A DNA stretch of 64,000 nt from contig JAVBWK010000002.1 of assembly GCA_036677505.1 (NCBI GenBank), positions 1 to 64,000 on the forward strand. The letters are read 5' to 3'. Origin of the DNA: UBA2227 sp036677505 (GTDB taxonomy: Bacteria > Bacillota_I > Bacilli_A > Erysipelotrichales > Erysipelotrichaceae). Below the pieces are notes generated by a model, which saw only the letters and a program-made list of their open reading frames with translations, had not been told where the DNA came from and ran no database searches. Below are positions 39,664-49,039 of this stretch, piece by piece. Numbering within the stretch: position 1 is the stretch's first letter; each line of letters begins with the position of its first letter. Position numbers and translations under genes: made by a program.

Positions 39664-39858
39664 ATGATAACAAAAGATTTAACGATCAGACAACTGATCA
39701 CGCAATACCCGCAAACTCTGAGTTTGCTTATGCATTTTGAGATGGCTTGCTTCGGATGCCCTTCTGCGCAAGATGAAACCTTGGAAGAAGCCTGTTATGT
39801 GCACGGATACGATGTTGAAGAGCTGATCGATCAGCTAGAGGTTGTAGCCCATGGCTGA
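39664..39858 (+). CDS. DUF1858-domain protein with CxxC
   Basis: The 64-residue protein is a DUF1858 domain (DLTIRQLITQYPQTLSLLMHFEMACFGCPSAQDETLEEAC) with CFGC, the form found at the N-terminus of ScdA/RIC iron-sulfur repair proteins. ATG 39664 is chosen because GGAAGGTG precedes it. It overlaps the next gene by 8 bases. Unlike the paralog at 10313, it keeps the CxxC pair. Confidence 0.85.
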   Translation: MITKDLTIRQLITQYPQTLSLLMHFEMACFGCPSAQDETLEEACYVHGYDVEELIDQLEVVAHG

Positions 39859-40459
39859 GAAATTCGCTGAAATCCATGTTTGGATGTTCAACAAGATCAA
39901 GTTGCTTAACACTTGGGGAGATCAGCTGATCGATTTATTACCACAAAGCGACAGAAGAGCAGATTTGAAAGAACAGATGGAGCAGTTGTTTACTTTTCCC
40001 AGTGGTCAACTGGATGAAATCATCGATCACGAGAATATTCATCAATGGCTTGAAAAGCACTTGGTCCAATCAGAACGGAAATTTGCCTGGGTCATTACCA
40101 AAATTTCCGGAAAACCTTTTTCACAAAGCGAGTTAGAAAAAATCTTCTACCAATGGGGAAAAGAACATAAAGAATATATCCGGCCGGTATGGCTTAAACC
40201 TTCTTACATATACCGATCCCTTACCGATGCTCTGACTGAGGGTATGCCCTGTGACAAAGCCAATCAGGTCATCAGTCATGATGAGAATCACTTAACTTGG
40301 GAAGTCATCCGATGCATGCATCAGAAAGCCTGGGAAGATGAACAAGGAGATATTCATGTTTTCTATGCTCTGAGAAATGCCTGGATTAGAGGCATGCTTG
40401 AAAACAGCGGATTTACTTATTCTTCTCAACATCCCCAATACACGATTCGACGGAATTAG
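39851..40459 (+). CDS. Uncharacterised protein coupled to DUF1858
   Basis: I do not recognise this 202-residue soluble helical protein. It is rich in His, Trp and acidic residues (HENIHQWLEKHLVQSERKFAW, SHDENHLTWEVIRCMHQKAW), which could bind a metal or haem, but no known signature is met. It overlaps DUF1858 by 8 bases, and a Crp-family regulator follows after a terminator. The gene order resembles the Fnr-DUF1858-DUF438 cluster, with this protein in the place of DUF438. It may be a redox or NO-linked partner of DUF1858. Confidence 0.7.
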   Translation: MAEKFAEIHVWMFNKIKLLNTWGDQLIDLLPQSDRRADLKEQMEQLFTFPSGQLDEIIDHENIHQWLEKHLVQSERKFAWVITKISGKPFSQSELEKIFYQWGKEHKEYIRPVWLKPSYIYRSLTDALTEGMPCDKANQVISHDENHLTWEVIRCMHQKAWEDEQGDIHVFYALRNAWIRGMLENSGFTYSSQHPQYTIRRN

Positions 40460-40460
40460 C

Positions 40461-40484
40461 AAAAAGATGGAAACATCTTTTTTG
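40461..40484 (+). terminator. Terminator
   Basis: AAAGATG, loop GAAA, CATCTTT and T run after the 202-residue protein gene. Confidence 0.85.
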
Positions 40485-40529
40485 TTTGCCTATCGTACGA
40501 ATTCCATTTATTATATACTTGGTGATTAA

Positions 40530-41225
40530 GTGAAAGATTTGATCGATAAAATCCAAAAATGTCTGCTTTTTGTTTCTTTGAGTGAAGATCAGTTACTTCG
40601 CTTCTTTGGTGTTTTCCCACCCCAAGTCAGAGAATACCAGAAAGATGAAGTTATTATCCGTAGGAATGAGCACTTTCATAAAGTTGGCTGCGTATTGAAA
40701 GGAAGAGCTGCCGTTCATCAGGATACATCTTATGGTTCGTCTCATATCATCACATGGATCAATGAATCGGATACGTTTGCGGAAGTGCTGATGTTTGTAC
40801 CCGATCAGCCATATCCTACATCCATTTCAGCCGATGGACCGATGCAGGTTTTGTTTATCGAGCCTGATCAAATCACCCGGGATATCGGACACATTAGGGA
40901 TGTTCAGCATTTGCTGCTCATCAACATCACTCGTCTGATCGCTCAAAAAGCATTTCTGTTGCATAAGAAAGTAGATATCCTGACTATCAAAAGCATTCAA
41001 GGAAAGATCTGTCATTATCTTATTCAACAGTCGGAAAGATATGGGCTAAACAGATTTTCAATTAATCTTAACAGAGAGCAAATGGCAGGTTATCTTCATG
41101 TTTCAAGACCTTCACTTTCGCGTGAGTTAAGAAAACTTCAGCTAGATCAAATCATTGATTATACCGGTAGAACATTTGAAATCATCAATCGATCTCAATG
41201 CGAGAGAATTGCCAATGAGGATTAG
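40530..41225 (+). CDS. Crp/Fnr-family regulator
   Basis: The 231-residue protein has a cyclic-nucleotide-type barrel (about 15-135), a dimer helix, and the C-terminal Crp helix-turn-helix NREQMAGYLHVSRPSLSREL. It lacks the N-terminal cysteine cluster of the paralog at 9545, though Cys residues occur at 11 and 58. The start is GTG with GGTGAT just upstream. The YibE/F gene follows 14 bases later. Confidence 0.87.
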   Translation: MKDLIDKIQKCLLFVSLSEDQLLRFFGVFPPQVREYQKDEVIIRRNEHFHKVGCVLKGRAAVHQDTSYGSSHIITWINESDTFAEVLMFVPDQPYPTSISADGPMQVLFIEPDQITRDIGHIRDVQHLLLINITRLIAQKAFLLHKKVDILTIKSIQGKICHYLIQQSERYGLNRFSINLNREQMAGYLHVSRPSLSRELRKLQLDQIIDYTGRTFEIINRSQCERIANED

Positions 41226-41239
41226 AAGGAGAAGGTCGT

Positions 41240-42412
41240 ATGAGAAAAAGAAAAATCACTGACGTAGTCGTGTACATTGTGACCGTTCTTATATCCTTGG
41301 TCATCAGTTATGCAGGATCTGCGTACTACTCAGCCAAAATGCCTGAAATCGAGAATCCTCAGTATGATGCATCTCAATTTCATAGTGCGAAAGTCACTGC
41401 AGTTATTTCCGATCAGCCGACCGTTGATGAGGATGATTTCAGTGTGGTACGCGAAGTCATTTTCAAGGCAACCATATCCAAAGGTCCGTATCAGCATCGC
41501 GAAATTACGGTAAAACAACCGTTCACCCTTCAGAGTGAAGAAGAACTGTTGCCGCTCAGCGCCGGAGACTCAGTTATTTTATATCGCATTGAATATGGAG
41601 ATACGATTGAATGGTCGCTGGTCAGTTATCAGCGAGAGAACTCACTTTGGTTGCTCACGGGAGTATTCATTATCCTGATTATCCTCTTTGGCCGGATGAA
41701 AGGGTTTAGTTCGATCCTGTCCTTGGGATTTACGATATTTGCGATATTTTTCATTCTCATCCCGGCGATACTGGCAAATGTCAATGTCTATATCTTATCA
41801 TTAGCCATTGTGCTCTATGTGACCCTGATGACGTTTGTGCTTTTGGGAGGAATCAGTAAAAAGACAATAGCTGCAACTTTCGGCTGTTTTGGCGGTATAG
41901 CAACCGCCGCCACCGTAGCCTATATATCGATGGAAATCATGAAGCTCTCCGGGGTCCTTTCCGATGAGTATATTCACTTGATTTTACTCAAAGATGACAT
42001 TCCGATCGATTTGCGGGGGATCATGTTTATTGCGGTCGTTATCGGTGCTTTAGGAGCTGTGATGGATGTATCGATGTCCATTGCATCTGCTCTGGAAGAA
42101 ATCATCATCAACTCTCCGGAAATCAAACCGGCCGAGGTCATCCGTTCGGGGCTGAATATCGGCAGGGATGTCATGGGTACGATGTCAAACACCCTGATTT
42201 TGGCCTACATCGGAAGTGCTTTGCCTTTTATCTTATTGCTGATCATCTATGCGCGTCCGCTCAATCTGATTGCGAACTCAGAGTATATCGCTTCAGAAGT
42301 CATGCAGGCAATCGCCGGCAGTTTGGGCATCTTGTTTGCCATGCCGATCACGGCACTGACCAGTGCGGCTTTGTACCGGTTAACTCTGAAAGAATCTAAG
42401 AAACAGCCATAG
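41240..42412 (+). CDS. YibE/F-family membrane protein
   Basis: The 390-residue protein has an N-terminal membrane anchor (about 7-30), an extracytoplasmic beta domain (about 45-125), and then about seven membrane helices with the family core AVMDVSMSIASALEEI and GRDVMGTMSNTLILAYIGS. YibE/F proteins are of unknown function, probably transporters or channels. AGAAGGAGAAGG precedes the start. It may share a transcript with the Crp-like regulator 14 bases upstream. Confidence 0.85.
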   Translation: MRKRKITDVVVYIVTVLISLVISYAGSAYYSAKMPEIENPQYDASQFHSAKVTAVISDQPTVDEDDFSVVREVIFKATISKGPYQHREITVKQPFTLQSEEELLPLSAGDSVILYRIEYGDTIEWSLVSYQRENSLWLLTGVFIILIILFGRMKGFSSILSLGFTIFAIFFILIPAILANVNVYILSLAIVLYVTLMTFVLLGGISKKTIAATFGCFGGIATAATVAYISMEIMKLSGVLSDEYIHLILLKDDIPIDLRGIMFIAVVIGALGAVMDVSMSIASALEEIIINSPEIKPAEVIRSGLNIGRDVMGTMSNTLILAYIGSALPFILLLIIYARPLNLIANSEYIASEVMQAIAGSLGILFAMPITALTSAALYRLTLKESKKQP

Positions 42413-42469
42413 ACATGTTGAGCCTTAAGGTATATGATATTCTCGATCCATACCATGGAGGCGATAAAC

Positions 42470-43684
42470 ATGAAAACCGTAACGATTACAGACGACATTA
42501 CGTGGGTAGGTCAGCTTGATCCTGATCTGCGCATTTTTGATATTATTATGAAAACAGAGCATGGCACCACATACAACTCATATGTGGTAAAAGGAAACGA
42601 AAAAACAGCCCTCATCGATACAGCAAAGAGCAAGTTTCATGAAAGTTTCTTGGAGAATCTAACCCAAGTCACACCCAGAAATGATATTGATTATATTATT
42701 ATCCTGCACACAGAACCGGATCACTCCGGATCTCTTCAGTATCTGATTGAAGAAAATCCCGGTATTGAGGTTTTTGGATCTCCGCCAGCAATCAAATATC
42801 TGCAGGATATAGTAAATATGCCCATAAACAGCCACATGGTCAAAGACGGAGATTTTCTGTCTCTGGGAAACAAAACGCTTCGGTTTTTATCTGTGCCCAA
42901 TCTTCATTGGCCAGACAGTATGTATGCCTACATCGAGGAAGAAAAAGTTCTGTTTTCATGCGACTCATTTGGTGCACACTACAGTTTTGAAGGAGTATTG
43001 CTATCAAGGTTAGATGATAAAGATAACTATATAAAAGCGATGAAAGCCTATTTTGATGATATCATGGGGCCATTCAAGCCGTTTGTGTTACGCGCACTGG
43101 ATAAGATTGAGAAATTGGATATTCAATTTATCTTGCCGGGCCATGGTCCGTGTCTGGATACGGACATTCCAGATGCAATTCGAAGGTATCGTCAGTGGTC
43201 ACAACCTGGAAATAAGCACGATAAATACTATGTTGTCATTCCTTATGTCAGTGCATACGGGTATACTGAAAAAATGGCTTTGGCCATCAAAGAAGGCATT
43301 GAGGCTGGCGGATCTGTTGATGTTAAAATGATGGATATGGTTGAGGTCGATGTATCCACGGCCGTCAGAGAAATCATTCAGAGCGATGGATTTTTATTGG
43401 GGACGCCCACCATTTTAAATGATGCACTTAAGCCGATGTGGGATATAACCGCCCATCTTAATCCCATCGTTGTAAAAGATAAGTATGCATCTGCCTTTGG
43501 GTCCTATGGATGGAGCGGAGAAGGAGTGCCGCATATCATTGAGCGGCTCAAACAGCTCAGACTCAAAGTCACAGACGGAATCTCGCTTCGATTCAATCCA
43601 GATCAAGAGAAACTGCAATCATGCCGACAGTTCGGCATGAATTTCGCTCAGCAGATGTTATCAGCTAAAAAAACCGTCGAATGA
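42470..43684 (+). CDS. A-type flavodiiron protein (FprA)
   Basis: The 404-residue protein reduces O2 and/or NO to harmless products in anaerobes. The metallo-beta-lactamase half carries the di-iron ligands HTEPDH, the His of NLHWPDS, the Asp of SCDSFGAH, and the His of PGHGP. The flavodoxin half starts near 255 with PYVSAYGYTEKMA for FMN binding. ATG 42470 is chosen because GGAGGCG lies 8 bases before it. Electrons would come from a rubredoxin or similar, not visible here. It stands alone, with a bidirectional terminator downstream. Confidence 0.95.
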   Translation: MKTVTITDDITWVGQLDPDLRIFDIIMKTEHGTTYNSYVVKGNEKTALIDTAKSKFHESFLENLTQVTPRNDIDYIIILHTEPDHSGSLQYLIEENPGIEVFGSPPAIKYLQDIVNMPINSHMVKDGDFLSLGNKTLRFLSVPNLHWPDSMYAYIEEEKVLFSCDSFGAHYSFEGVLLSRLDDKDNYIKAMKAYFDDIMGPFKPFVLRALDKIEKLDIQFILPGHGPCLDTDIPDAIRRYRQWSQPGNKHDKYYVVIPYVSAYGYTEKMALAIKEGIEAGGSVDVKMMDMVEVDVSTAVREIIQSDGFLLGTPTILNDALKPMWDITAHLNPIVVKDKYASAFGSYGWSGEGVPHIIERLKQLRLKVTDGISLRFNPDQEKLQSCRQFGMNFAQQMLSAKKTVE

Positions 43685-43691
43685 CGGTTTT
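43670..43691. terminator. Bidirectional terminator
   Basis: AAAACCGTC, loop GAAT, GACGGTTTT between the flavodiiron gene and the convergent yhhQ gene. Confidence 0.85.
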
Positions 43692-44373
43692 AGTTTGATC
43701 TTGGCTCGATTTTCTTGGCCAGATACAGAAATGGAGTGTCCATGGCCGCAATCAGAAACTTCAGGATATATGTGGATAACATGATTTGACCGATGTCATA
43801 TGAAAATCCCCAAAACGCGACAGTAACGAAGATTGCCGTATCCACGGCTTGGGATATCATCGTTGAGCCATTATTGCGAACCCATAACCAACGGTCATCG
43901 GGCAGCCATGACCGGATTTTGCTGTACAACGTTACATCCAACAGCTGGCTGACGAAGTAGGCCGTCAGGCTGGCTAAAACGATTCGACCGGAAAAACCAA
44001 AAATCAAAGAAAAAGCATCCTGAATGGCTAGTGCGAAATCATCTTGTAACGGAACAAAAACCAAAGCCATCTGCATGGTTATAAGCAAAGTGACAGCACT
44101 GAAAAAGCCTAAAAATACCGATCGGGTCGCATCTTGTTTCCCATATTTCTCACTCAGGATATCGGTCGCGAAAAAAATCGACCCATACAGAGTGTTTCCC
44201 AGAGTGGCCTGAAGTCCCAGGATTTCTATACCTTTTAAAACCTGAATATTTGCTAGGATCGTACTGATGGCTATCCAAACCATCAACCCGGTTTTGCCAA
44301 ACTGACGGTAGGCAAACAACACCAATCCGAAATGAACGATAATAAACAATAATCCCAACGCTGTGTTACTCAT
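43690..44373 (-). CDS. Queuosine-precursor transporter, YhhQ/VUT family
   Basis: The 227-residue protein has about six membrane helices and the family core IFFATDILSEKYGKQDATRSVFLGFFS and FLSYILKFLIAAMDTPFLYLAK-like end (here ILKFLIAAMDTPFLYLAKK). YhhQ proteins import 7-deazaguanine precursors such as preQ0 or preQ1 and, in some bacteria, queuine. ATG 44373 is chosen because GGAGAAGTG precedes it; the frame stays open another 55 codons upstream. It is divergent from tgt-queA-queH, which strongly supports the assignment. Confidence 0.88.
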   Translation of the reverse strand: MSNTALGLLFIIVHFGLVLFAYRQFGKTGLMVWIAISTILANIQVLKGIEILGLQATLGNTLYGSIFFATDILSEKYGKQDATRSVFLGFFSAVTLLITMQMALVFVPLQDDFALAIQDAFSLIFGFSGRIVLASLTAYFVSQLLDVTLYSKIRSWLPDDRWLWVRNNGSTMISQAVDTAIFVTVAFWGFSYDIGQIMLSTYILKFLIAAMDTPFLYLAKKIEPRSN

Positions 44374-44454
44374 AATCACTTCTCCTGACTTGTCAATTAT
44401 AATCAAACAATAAAGGTGTGACAAGTAGTAAATTATGATAGAATAGGGTACGTG

Positions 44455-45600
44455 ATGAACATGGAAAAATTTAAATTCGAAATTACGCATACATGCAAGC
44501 AGTCCGGTGCCCGCACCGGCATATTGCACACACCGCACGGATCGGTACTGACTCCGATGTTTATGCCGGTCGGAACATTAGCTACCGTGAAGTTTGTATC
44601 CCCCGAAGAACTGACCGCGATCAACGCCGGTGTGATTTTGTCAAATACATATCACCTTTGGCTGAGACCCGGCAATGATATCGTCAAAGAAGCCGGCGGG
44701 TTACACAAGTTTATGAATGTCGATCGGCCGATACTGACTGACAGCGGCGGTTTTCAGGTGTTTTCACTCAGCGACAGCCGGAAAATCAATGAAGAGGGCG
44801 TGACATTTAAGAATCATCTCAATGGTGATACGCTGTTTCTGACACCGGAGAAATCGATTCAGATTCAAAATGATCTGGGAGCCGATATCATCATGAGTTT
44901 CGATGAATGTCCGCCGTATCCAAGCACATATGACTACATGAAAAACTCGGTCGAACGTACGCTGCGTTGGGCCAAGCGAGGTAAAGATGCTCATCATCGC
45001 CCAGAGGATCAGGCATTGTTTGGTATCGTTCAGGGCGGGGAGTTTGAAGACTTGCGTGAGCTCAGTGCCAAAGCTCTGGTAGAAATGGATTTTCCCGGAT
45101 ACTCCATCGGCGGGACGTCGGTCGGTGAAACCAAGGAAGTCATGTATAAAATGATCGATTACAGCATCCGGCACTTGCCGTTTGAAAAGCCGCGCTATCT
45201 GATGGGTGTCGGGTCGGTCGATGCGATTTTAGAAGGGGTATTGCGCGGTGTGGATATGTTTGACTGTGTGCTGCCGACGCGGATCGCACGACATGGGACC
45301 GCAATGTCTTCGCATGGACGGATCAATATCCGCAATCAGAAATATGAGCGTGATTTTTCACCTCTGGATCACGAGTGTGACTGTATTACCTGTAAAAACT
45401 ATACACGAGCCTATCTGAAGCATTTGATTAAGTGCAATGAGGGGCTGGGTCAGCGCTTGTTGTCCATCCATAATCTTCGCTATCTGATCCATCTGACAGA
45501 ACAAGCCCGTCAGGCCATTCAGGAAGACCGTTTCCTTGACTTTAAGAATGAGTACTTTAAGAAGCATCATCTCGATAAACCGAATGCGAAGGGATTCTAA
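44455..45600 (+). CDS. tgt: tRNA-guanine transglycosylase
   Basis: The 381-residue enzyme exchanges guanine 34 of GUN-anticodon tRNAs for preQ1 (or queuine). It has the nucleophile region TDSGGFQVFSL with the catalytic Asp pair, IGGTSVGE, and the zinc site C-x-C-x2-C...H near the end (CDCITCKNYTRAYLKHL). The start is unclear: GTG 44452, ATG 44455 or ATG 44461; there is no good SD and an extended -10 (TGATAGAAT) ends at 44444, so the transcript may have almost no leader. It overlaps queA by TAATG. Confidence 0.96.
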   Translation: MNMEKFKFEITHTCKQSGARTGILHTPHGSVLTPMFMPVGTLATVKFVSPEELTAINAGVILSNTYHLWLRPGNDIVKEAGGLHKFMNVDRPILTDSGGFQVFSLSDSRKINEEGVTFKNHLNGDTLFLTPEKSIQIQNDLGADIIMSFDECPPYPSTYDYMKNSVERTLRWAKRGKDAHHRPEDQALFGIVQGGEFEDLRELSAKALVEMDFPGYSIGGTSVGETKEVMYKMIDYSIRHLPFEKPRYLMGVGSVDAILEGVLRGVDMFDCVLPTRIARHGTAMSSHGRINIRNQKYERDFSPLDHECDCITCKNYTRAYLKHLIKCNEGLGQRLLSIHNLRYLIHLTEQARQAIQEDRFLDFKNEYFKKHHLDKPNAKGF

Positions 45601-46631
45601 TGAAACTGACAGATTTTGATTTTCACTTACCTCAAGAACTGATCGCTCAGACGCCGATTGAAAATCGCAGTGAGTCACGGTTGTTGGTCGTGAATACTCT
45701 GACCGGCAGTTTTAAGCATGAACGTTTTTCTGATATCGTCAACTACCTGCGGCCGACCGATGTTTTGGTCCGAAACAATACGAAGGTCATTCCAGCACGG
45801 CTGTTTGGTACCAAGCTTCAAACCAATGCTCATGTGGAACTGCTGATTCTCGACATTAAAGAAAATGAGTGCAAGTGCCTGGTCGGAAATGCCAAAGTCG
45901 TCAAACTTGGGACGTTGATCAGTTTCGGACAGGGTGAGTTGGTTGCGGAGTGTATCGAAGTGCTTGATCAAGGTCTCAGACGGTTCAGAATGCACTTTCA
46001 GGGAATATTCCTTGAAGTATTACAGCAGTTGGGCGAAGTGCCCTTACCTCCGTATATCAAAGCCAAACTTTTGGATCCCGATCGCTATCAGACAGTGTAT
46101 GCCAAAGTAGACGGCAGTGCTGCCGCTCCGACCGCCGGACTGCACTTTACTGAAGAATTGAACCGACAGATCACATATATGGGTGTGAAGATTGTAGATA
46201 TTACCTTGCACGTCGGTTTGGGAACGTTCAAGCCGGTAGATACGGACGATATCCTAAAGCATAAAATGCATGAGGAATCGTATTGGATGACCCAAGAAGC
46301 CGCTGATATTTTAAATCATGCGAAAAAACATCAGCATCGCATCATTTGTGTCGGAACGACTTCAGCAAGAACACTTGAAACGATCATGACCGAGTACGGG
46401 GAGTTTAAAGAGTGCAGCGGTGCGACCGAGATATTCATTTATCCCGGATATACGTTCAAGGCTGTTGATGCACTGATTACAAATTTTCACTTACCGAAGT
46501 CGACCTTACTGATGATGATCAGTGCTTTCTGCAACCGCGAACTCATCTTAAAGGCATATCAACAAGCGATCGATCAGCGCTACCGTTTTTTCTCATTTGG
46601 TGATAGTATGTTATTGACAAAGGGTGATTGA
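45600..46631 (+). CDS. queA: S-adenosylmethionine:tRNA ribosyltransferase-isomerase
   Basis: The 343-residue enzyme transfers the ribosyl group of SAM to preQ1 in tRNA to make epoxyqueuosine. It shows FDFHLPQELIAQTP, VRNNTKVIPARLFG, APTAGLHFTEEL and CVGTTSARTLE. It overlaps tgt by TAATG and queH by about 8 bases, so the three act in one operon. Confidence 0.96.
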   Translation: MKLTDFDFHLPQELIAQTPIENRSESRLLVVNTLTGSFKHERFSDIVNYLRPTDVLVRNNTKVIPARLFGTKLQTNAHVELLILDIKENECKCLVGNAKVVKLGTLISFGQGELVAECIEVLDQGLRRFRMHFQGIFLEVLQQLGEVPLPPYIKAKLLDPDRYQTVYAKVDGSAAAPTAGLHFTEELNRQITYMGVKIVDITLHVGLGTFKPVDTDDILKHKMHEESYWMTQEAADILNHAKKHQHRIICVGTTSARTLETIMTEYGEFKECSGATEIFIYPGYTFKAVDALITNFHLPKSTLLMMISAFCNRELILKAYQQAIDQRYRFFSFGDSMLLTKGD

Positions 46632-46632
46632 G

Positions 46633-47283
46633 ATGGACGGCAAGGGATATTTTCTGATGGGTGAAGCGGAAATCGATAAAGTTCGAAATCTGCCGGAAAA
46701 ACCGAGATTGCTGATGCATTCATGTTGCGGACCGTGCAACAGTTTTCCGATTGAATACTTATCACCTTATTTCCGTCTGACGCTTTACTTTAACAATCAC
46801 AATATTTATCCGTATGATGAGTTTATCCGAAGATTTGAGGAACTCAAACGGTATGTCGAGTACTTTGAGAAAGAAAATGATGTCAAAATCGAACTGATTT
46901 TACCGAAATATGAAGATGACACCTTCAACCGTGTGCTGGCTTCGCGAGGGGAAGACCGGGAAGGGGCACAGCGATGCAAGATGTGTTATTCGATGCGTAT
47001 GCAGGAAGCGTTTAAGTATGCCGCTGCCCACGGATTTGATTATATGACGACCGTCATGACGATCAGCCGTCAGAAAGATTCAGTAGCGATCAACAAGATT
47101 GCAGAGCGGTTACAGCCACAGTTTCCTAAGGTGAAGTATCTTTACAGTAACTTCAAGAAGAACAAGGGAATGGATCGTTCCGTCGAATTGTCGAAGATGC
47201 ATAATATGTACCGTCAGACATATTGCGGCTGCATTTATTCGTATGAAGAAATGAAAAAGCGAAAAGGAATCAAAGAGGAATAG
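46633..47283 (+). CDS. queH: Epoxyqueuosine reductase QueH
   Basis: The 216-residue protein is the QueH (DUF208) type of epoxyqueuosine reductase, which finishes queuosine in bacteria that lack the cobalamin enzyme QueG. It has MHSCCGPC near the start, CKMCYSMRM, SRQKDSVAINKIAE, and YCGCIYS at the end, giving the cysteines for an iron-sulfur cluster and an adjacent metal. ATG 46633 is chosen with AAAGGGTG upstream; a GTG at 46624 is also possible. Its presence completes the tgt-queA-queH set. Confidence 0.95.
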   Translation: MDGKGYFLMGEAEIDKVRNLPEKPRLLMHSCCGPCNSFPIEYLSPYFRLTLYFNNHNIYPYDEFIRRFEELKRYVEYFEKENDVKIELILPKYEDDTFNRVLASRGEDREGAQRCKMCYSMRMQEAFKYAAAHGFDYMTTVMTISRQKDSVAINKIAERLQPQFPKVKYLYSNFKKNKGMDRSVELSKMHNMYRQTYCGCIYSYEEMKKRKGIKEE

Positions 47284-47339
47284 TCTTGACTCCTTTTTTA
47301 GTTTATAATAGACATTAATTATTCAAAGGAGTGATCACC

Positions 47340-48497
47340 ATGAAACACGTTCTCAACGAAGTTTTAGTGAATATGGAACTTAGCGGGATCCGCCGATTCA
47401 GTGAGGAAGCCAACCAGATCGAAGGTGTCATCCGACTGACGATCGGCGAACCGATGTTTGACACTCCTGATCCCATCAAACAAGCGGCAATCGATGCCCT
47501 TAATGCCAATGATACGCACTATCCCTTTGCTCAAGGATTGCTGTCTTTGAGAAAGGCCGTGTGTGAGTTTGAGAAAAAAACCCAGAATCTTCATTATTCT
47601 CCGGAAGAAGTCATCATTACCCAAGGGGCGACGGGAGGACTATTTACGACCATCAATGCGATCTGCCGCCCCAAGGATGAAGTCATCATCTTGTTACCGG
47701 CCTTTACCATATACAAGCCGATCGTTGAGTTTGCCGATGGAGTCCCGATCCTATTGGATATCAGTGAAGATGGTTTTCAGATCGATGAACAAAAGCTGAG
47801 AAGTGTCATTACTTCAAAAACCAAAGCGATCATCGTCAACTCGCCCAACAATCCCAGCGGGATCAGTTTAAATAAACAATCGAATGATATTTTGGAGAAA
47901 ATCGTTAAAGAATATGATTTGTATGTTTTGTGTGATGATGTTTACAATCAGCTGATCTTCGAAGAGACGGATTTTTTGGTCAGACGTGCTTCTATCCGCA
48001 AGAACATCATTTATATCCAAAGTTTCTCAAAACCGTACGCTATGACCGGTTGGCGCATCGGGTATGTTATGGCAGATCAACCAGTGGCCACGGAAATTGC
48101 CAAAGTTCAGTCGTATGGTACCTCCGGAGTTCCGCCCTTTGTTCAAAGAGCAGCCATCACGGCACTTTCAACGGATGTATCGGATATGATCAGCCAATAC
48201 AAAACCAATATGATCGAAGTTACACGTCGTCTGATACAAAGAGGTATTCCGTTTGTACAACCGCAAGGTGCCTTCTATTTACTGGTGGATATTTCGGGGT
48301 GTGGGATGGATTCCTGGACCTTTGCCAGAAAACTGCTTGCAGAAACAAAAGTAGCAGTAATTCCCGGAGAAGTTTTCGGTGCCACTACCGATCGTTATAT
48401 CAGGACTTCGTTAGCCACAGATATCAGTATTTCTTTACCGGCTTTTGACCGGATTGCTGACTTTATGGATAAATACCGACAAAAGGTTGAGGATTAG
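47340..48497 (+). CDS. PLP-dependent class I/II aminotransferase
   Basis: The 385-residue enzyme has the AspC-like fold: ITQGATGG, NSPNNPSG, and the PLP lysine in IQSFSKPYAMTGWRIGY, with the substrate-binding Arg in RTSLATD. It is of the PatA/AspC type, with an unknown amino acid substrate. ATG 47340 follows AAAGGAG by 8 bases; a GTG at 47331 lies in the ribosome site. Two small membrane proteins follow. Confidence 0.92.
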   Translation: MKHVLNEVLVNMELSGIRRFSEEANQIEGVIRLTIGEPMFDTPDPIKQAAIDALNANDTHYPFAQGLLSLRKAVCEFEKKTQNLHYSPEEVIITQGATGGLFTTINAICRPKDEVIILLPAFTIYKPIVEFADGVPILLDISEDGFQIDEQKLRSVITSKTKAIIVNSPNNPSGISLNKQSNDILEKIVKEYDLYVLCDDVYNQLIFEETDFLVRRASIRKNIIYIQSFSKPYAMTGWRIGYVMADQPVATEIAKVQSYGTSGVPPFVQRAAITALSTDVSDMISQYKTNMIEVTRRLIQRGIPFVQPQGAFYLLVDISGCGMDSWTFARKLLAETKVAVIPGEVFGATTDRYIRTSLATDISISLPAFDRIADFMDKYRQKVED

Positions 48498-48534
48498 GCC
48501 TAAAACAGTTATCATAATGAATAGAGGTGTTGAC

Positions 48535-49038
48535 ATGTTCAAAAGGCAAATCGTGAATTGTTATTTTGCGTTGGCAGCTATCCATTTGTTGATAACCATT
48601 GGTTTTGCGCTGGTTTTTGGTGTCAATCATCCGTTTTTCTCGCACTATAAGATCAATCAGGTCATCGGGGTCGTCATCGCCAGCATTGCTACGGCCATTC
48701 CGCTGTATGCCATCGGGGGTTTTCTTTTTGTCGTCGGAAAAGAAAACAAGAGGAATCTGTTGAAAGCCGCGGTCTATGCCGCATTGATTTTTACGATTAC
48801 ACTTGTCCTGTTGTGGGCGATATCTTATTTACTGAGTACTAACGGTTTGCCGCAGTCCACTTGGCTGATTTATATTTTGTCGAACTATCCCAGTGCGGTC
48901 ATTATGAATCGTATCATCAATTTGCCGGATTTGCGTTCTCCGCTGATGATACTGACCGCAACATCGCCGGCTATCGGTTTTGTTTTTGGTGTTTTCATCC
49001 GGATGATTAATGAGACGACACAAAAAGGAGCACGATGA
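48535..49038 (+). CDS. Membrane protein of unknown function, 167 residues
   Basis: The protein has about five hydrophobic helices (YFALAAIHLLITIGFALVFG, VIGVVIASIATAIPLYAIGGFLFVVG, AAVYAALIFTITLVLLWAIS, LIYILSNYPSAVIMN, ILTATSPAIGFVFGVFI). No family was recognised. ATG 48535 is chosen because GAGGTG precedes it. It ends 2 bases before the start of the next gene, so the two are in one transcript with the aminotransferase. Confidence 0.75.
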   Translation: MFKRQIVNCYFALAAIHLLITIGFALVFGVNHPFFSHYKINQVIGVVIASIATAIPLYAIGGFLFVVGKENKRNLLKAAVYAALIFTITLVLLWAISYLLSTNGLPQSTWLIYILSNYPSAVIMNRIINLPDLRSPLMILTATSPAIGFVFGVFIRMINETTQKGAR

Positions 49039-49039
49039 T

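Noticed and set aside
44374..44454. A preQ1 riboswitch between yhhQ and tgt
   Set aside because: The gap lacks the compact hairpin and A-rich tail of preQ1-I and the larger layout of preQ1-II; tgt seems to have almost no leader.
47286..47309. TTGACT and TATAAT as promoter of the aminotransferase gene
   Set aside because: The spacer is only 12 bases, too short for sigma-A recognition, so the pair is probably not used together.
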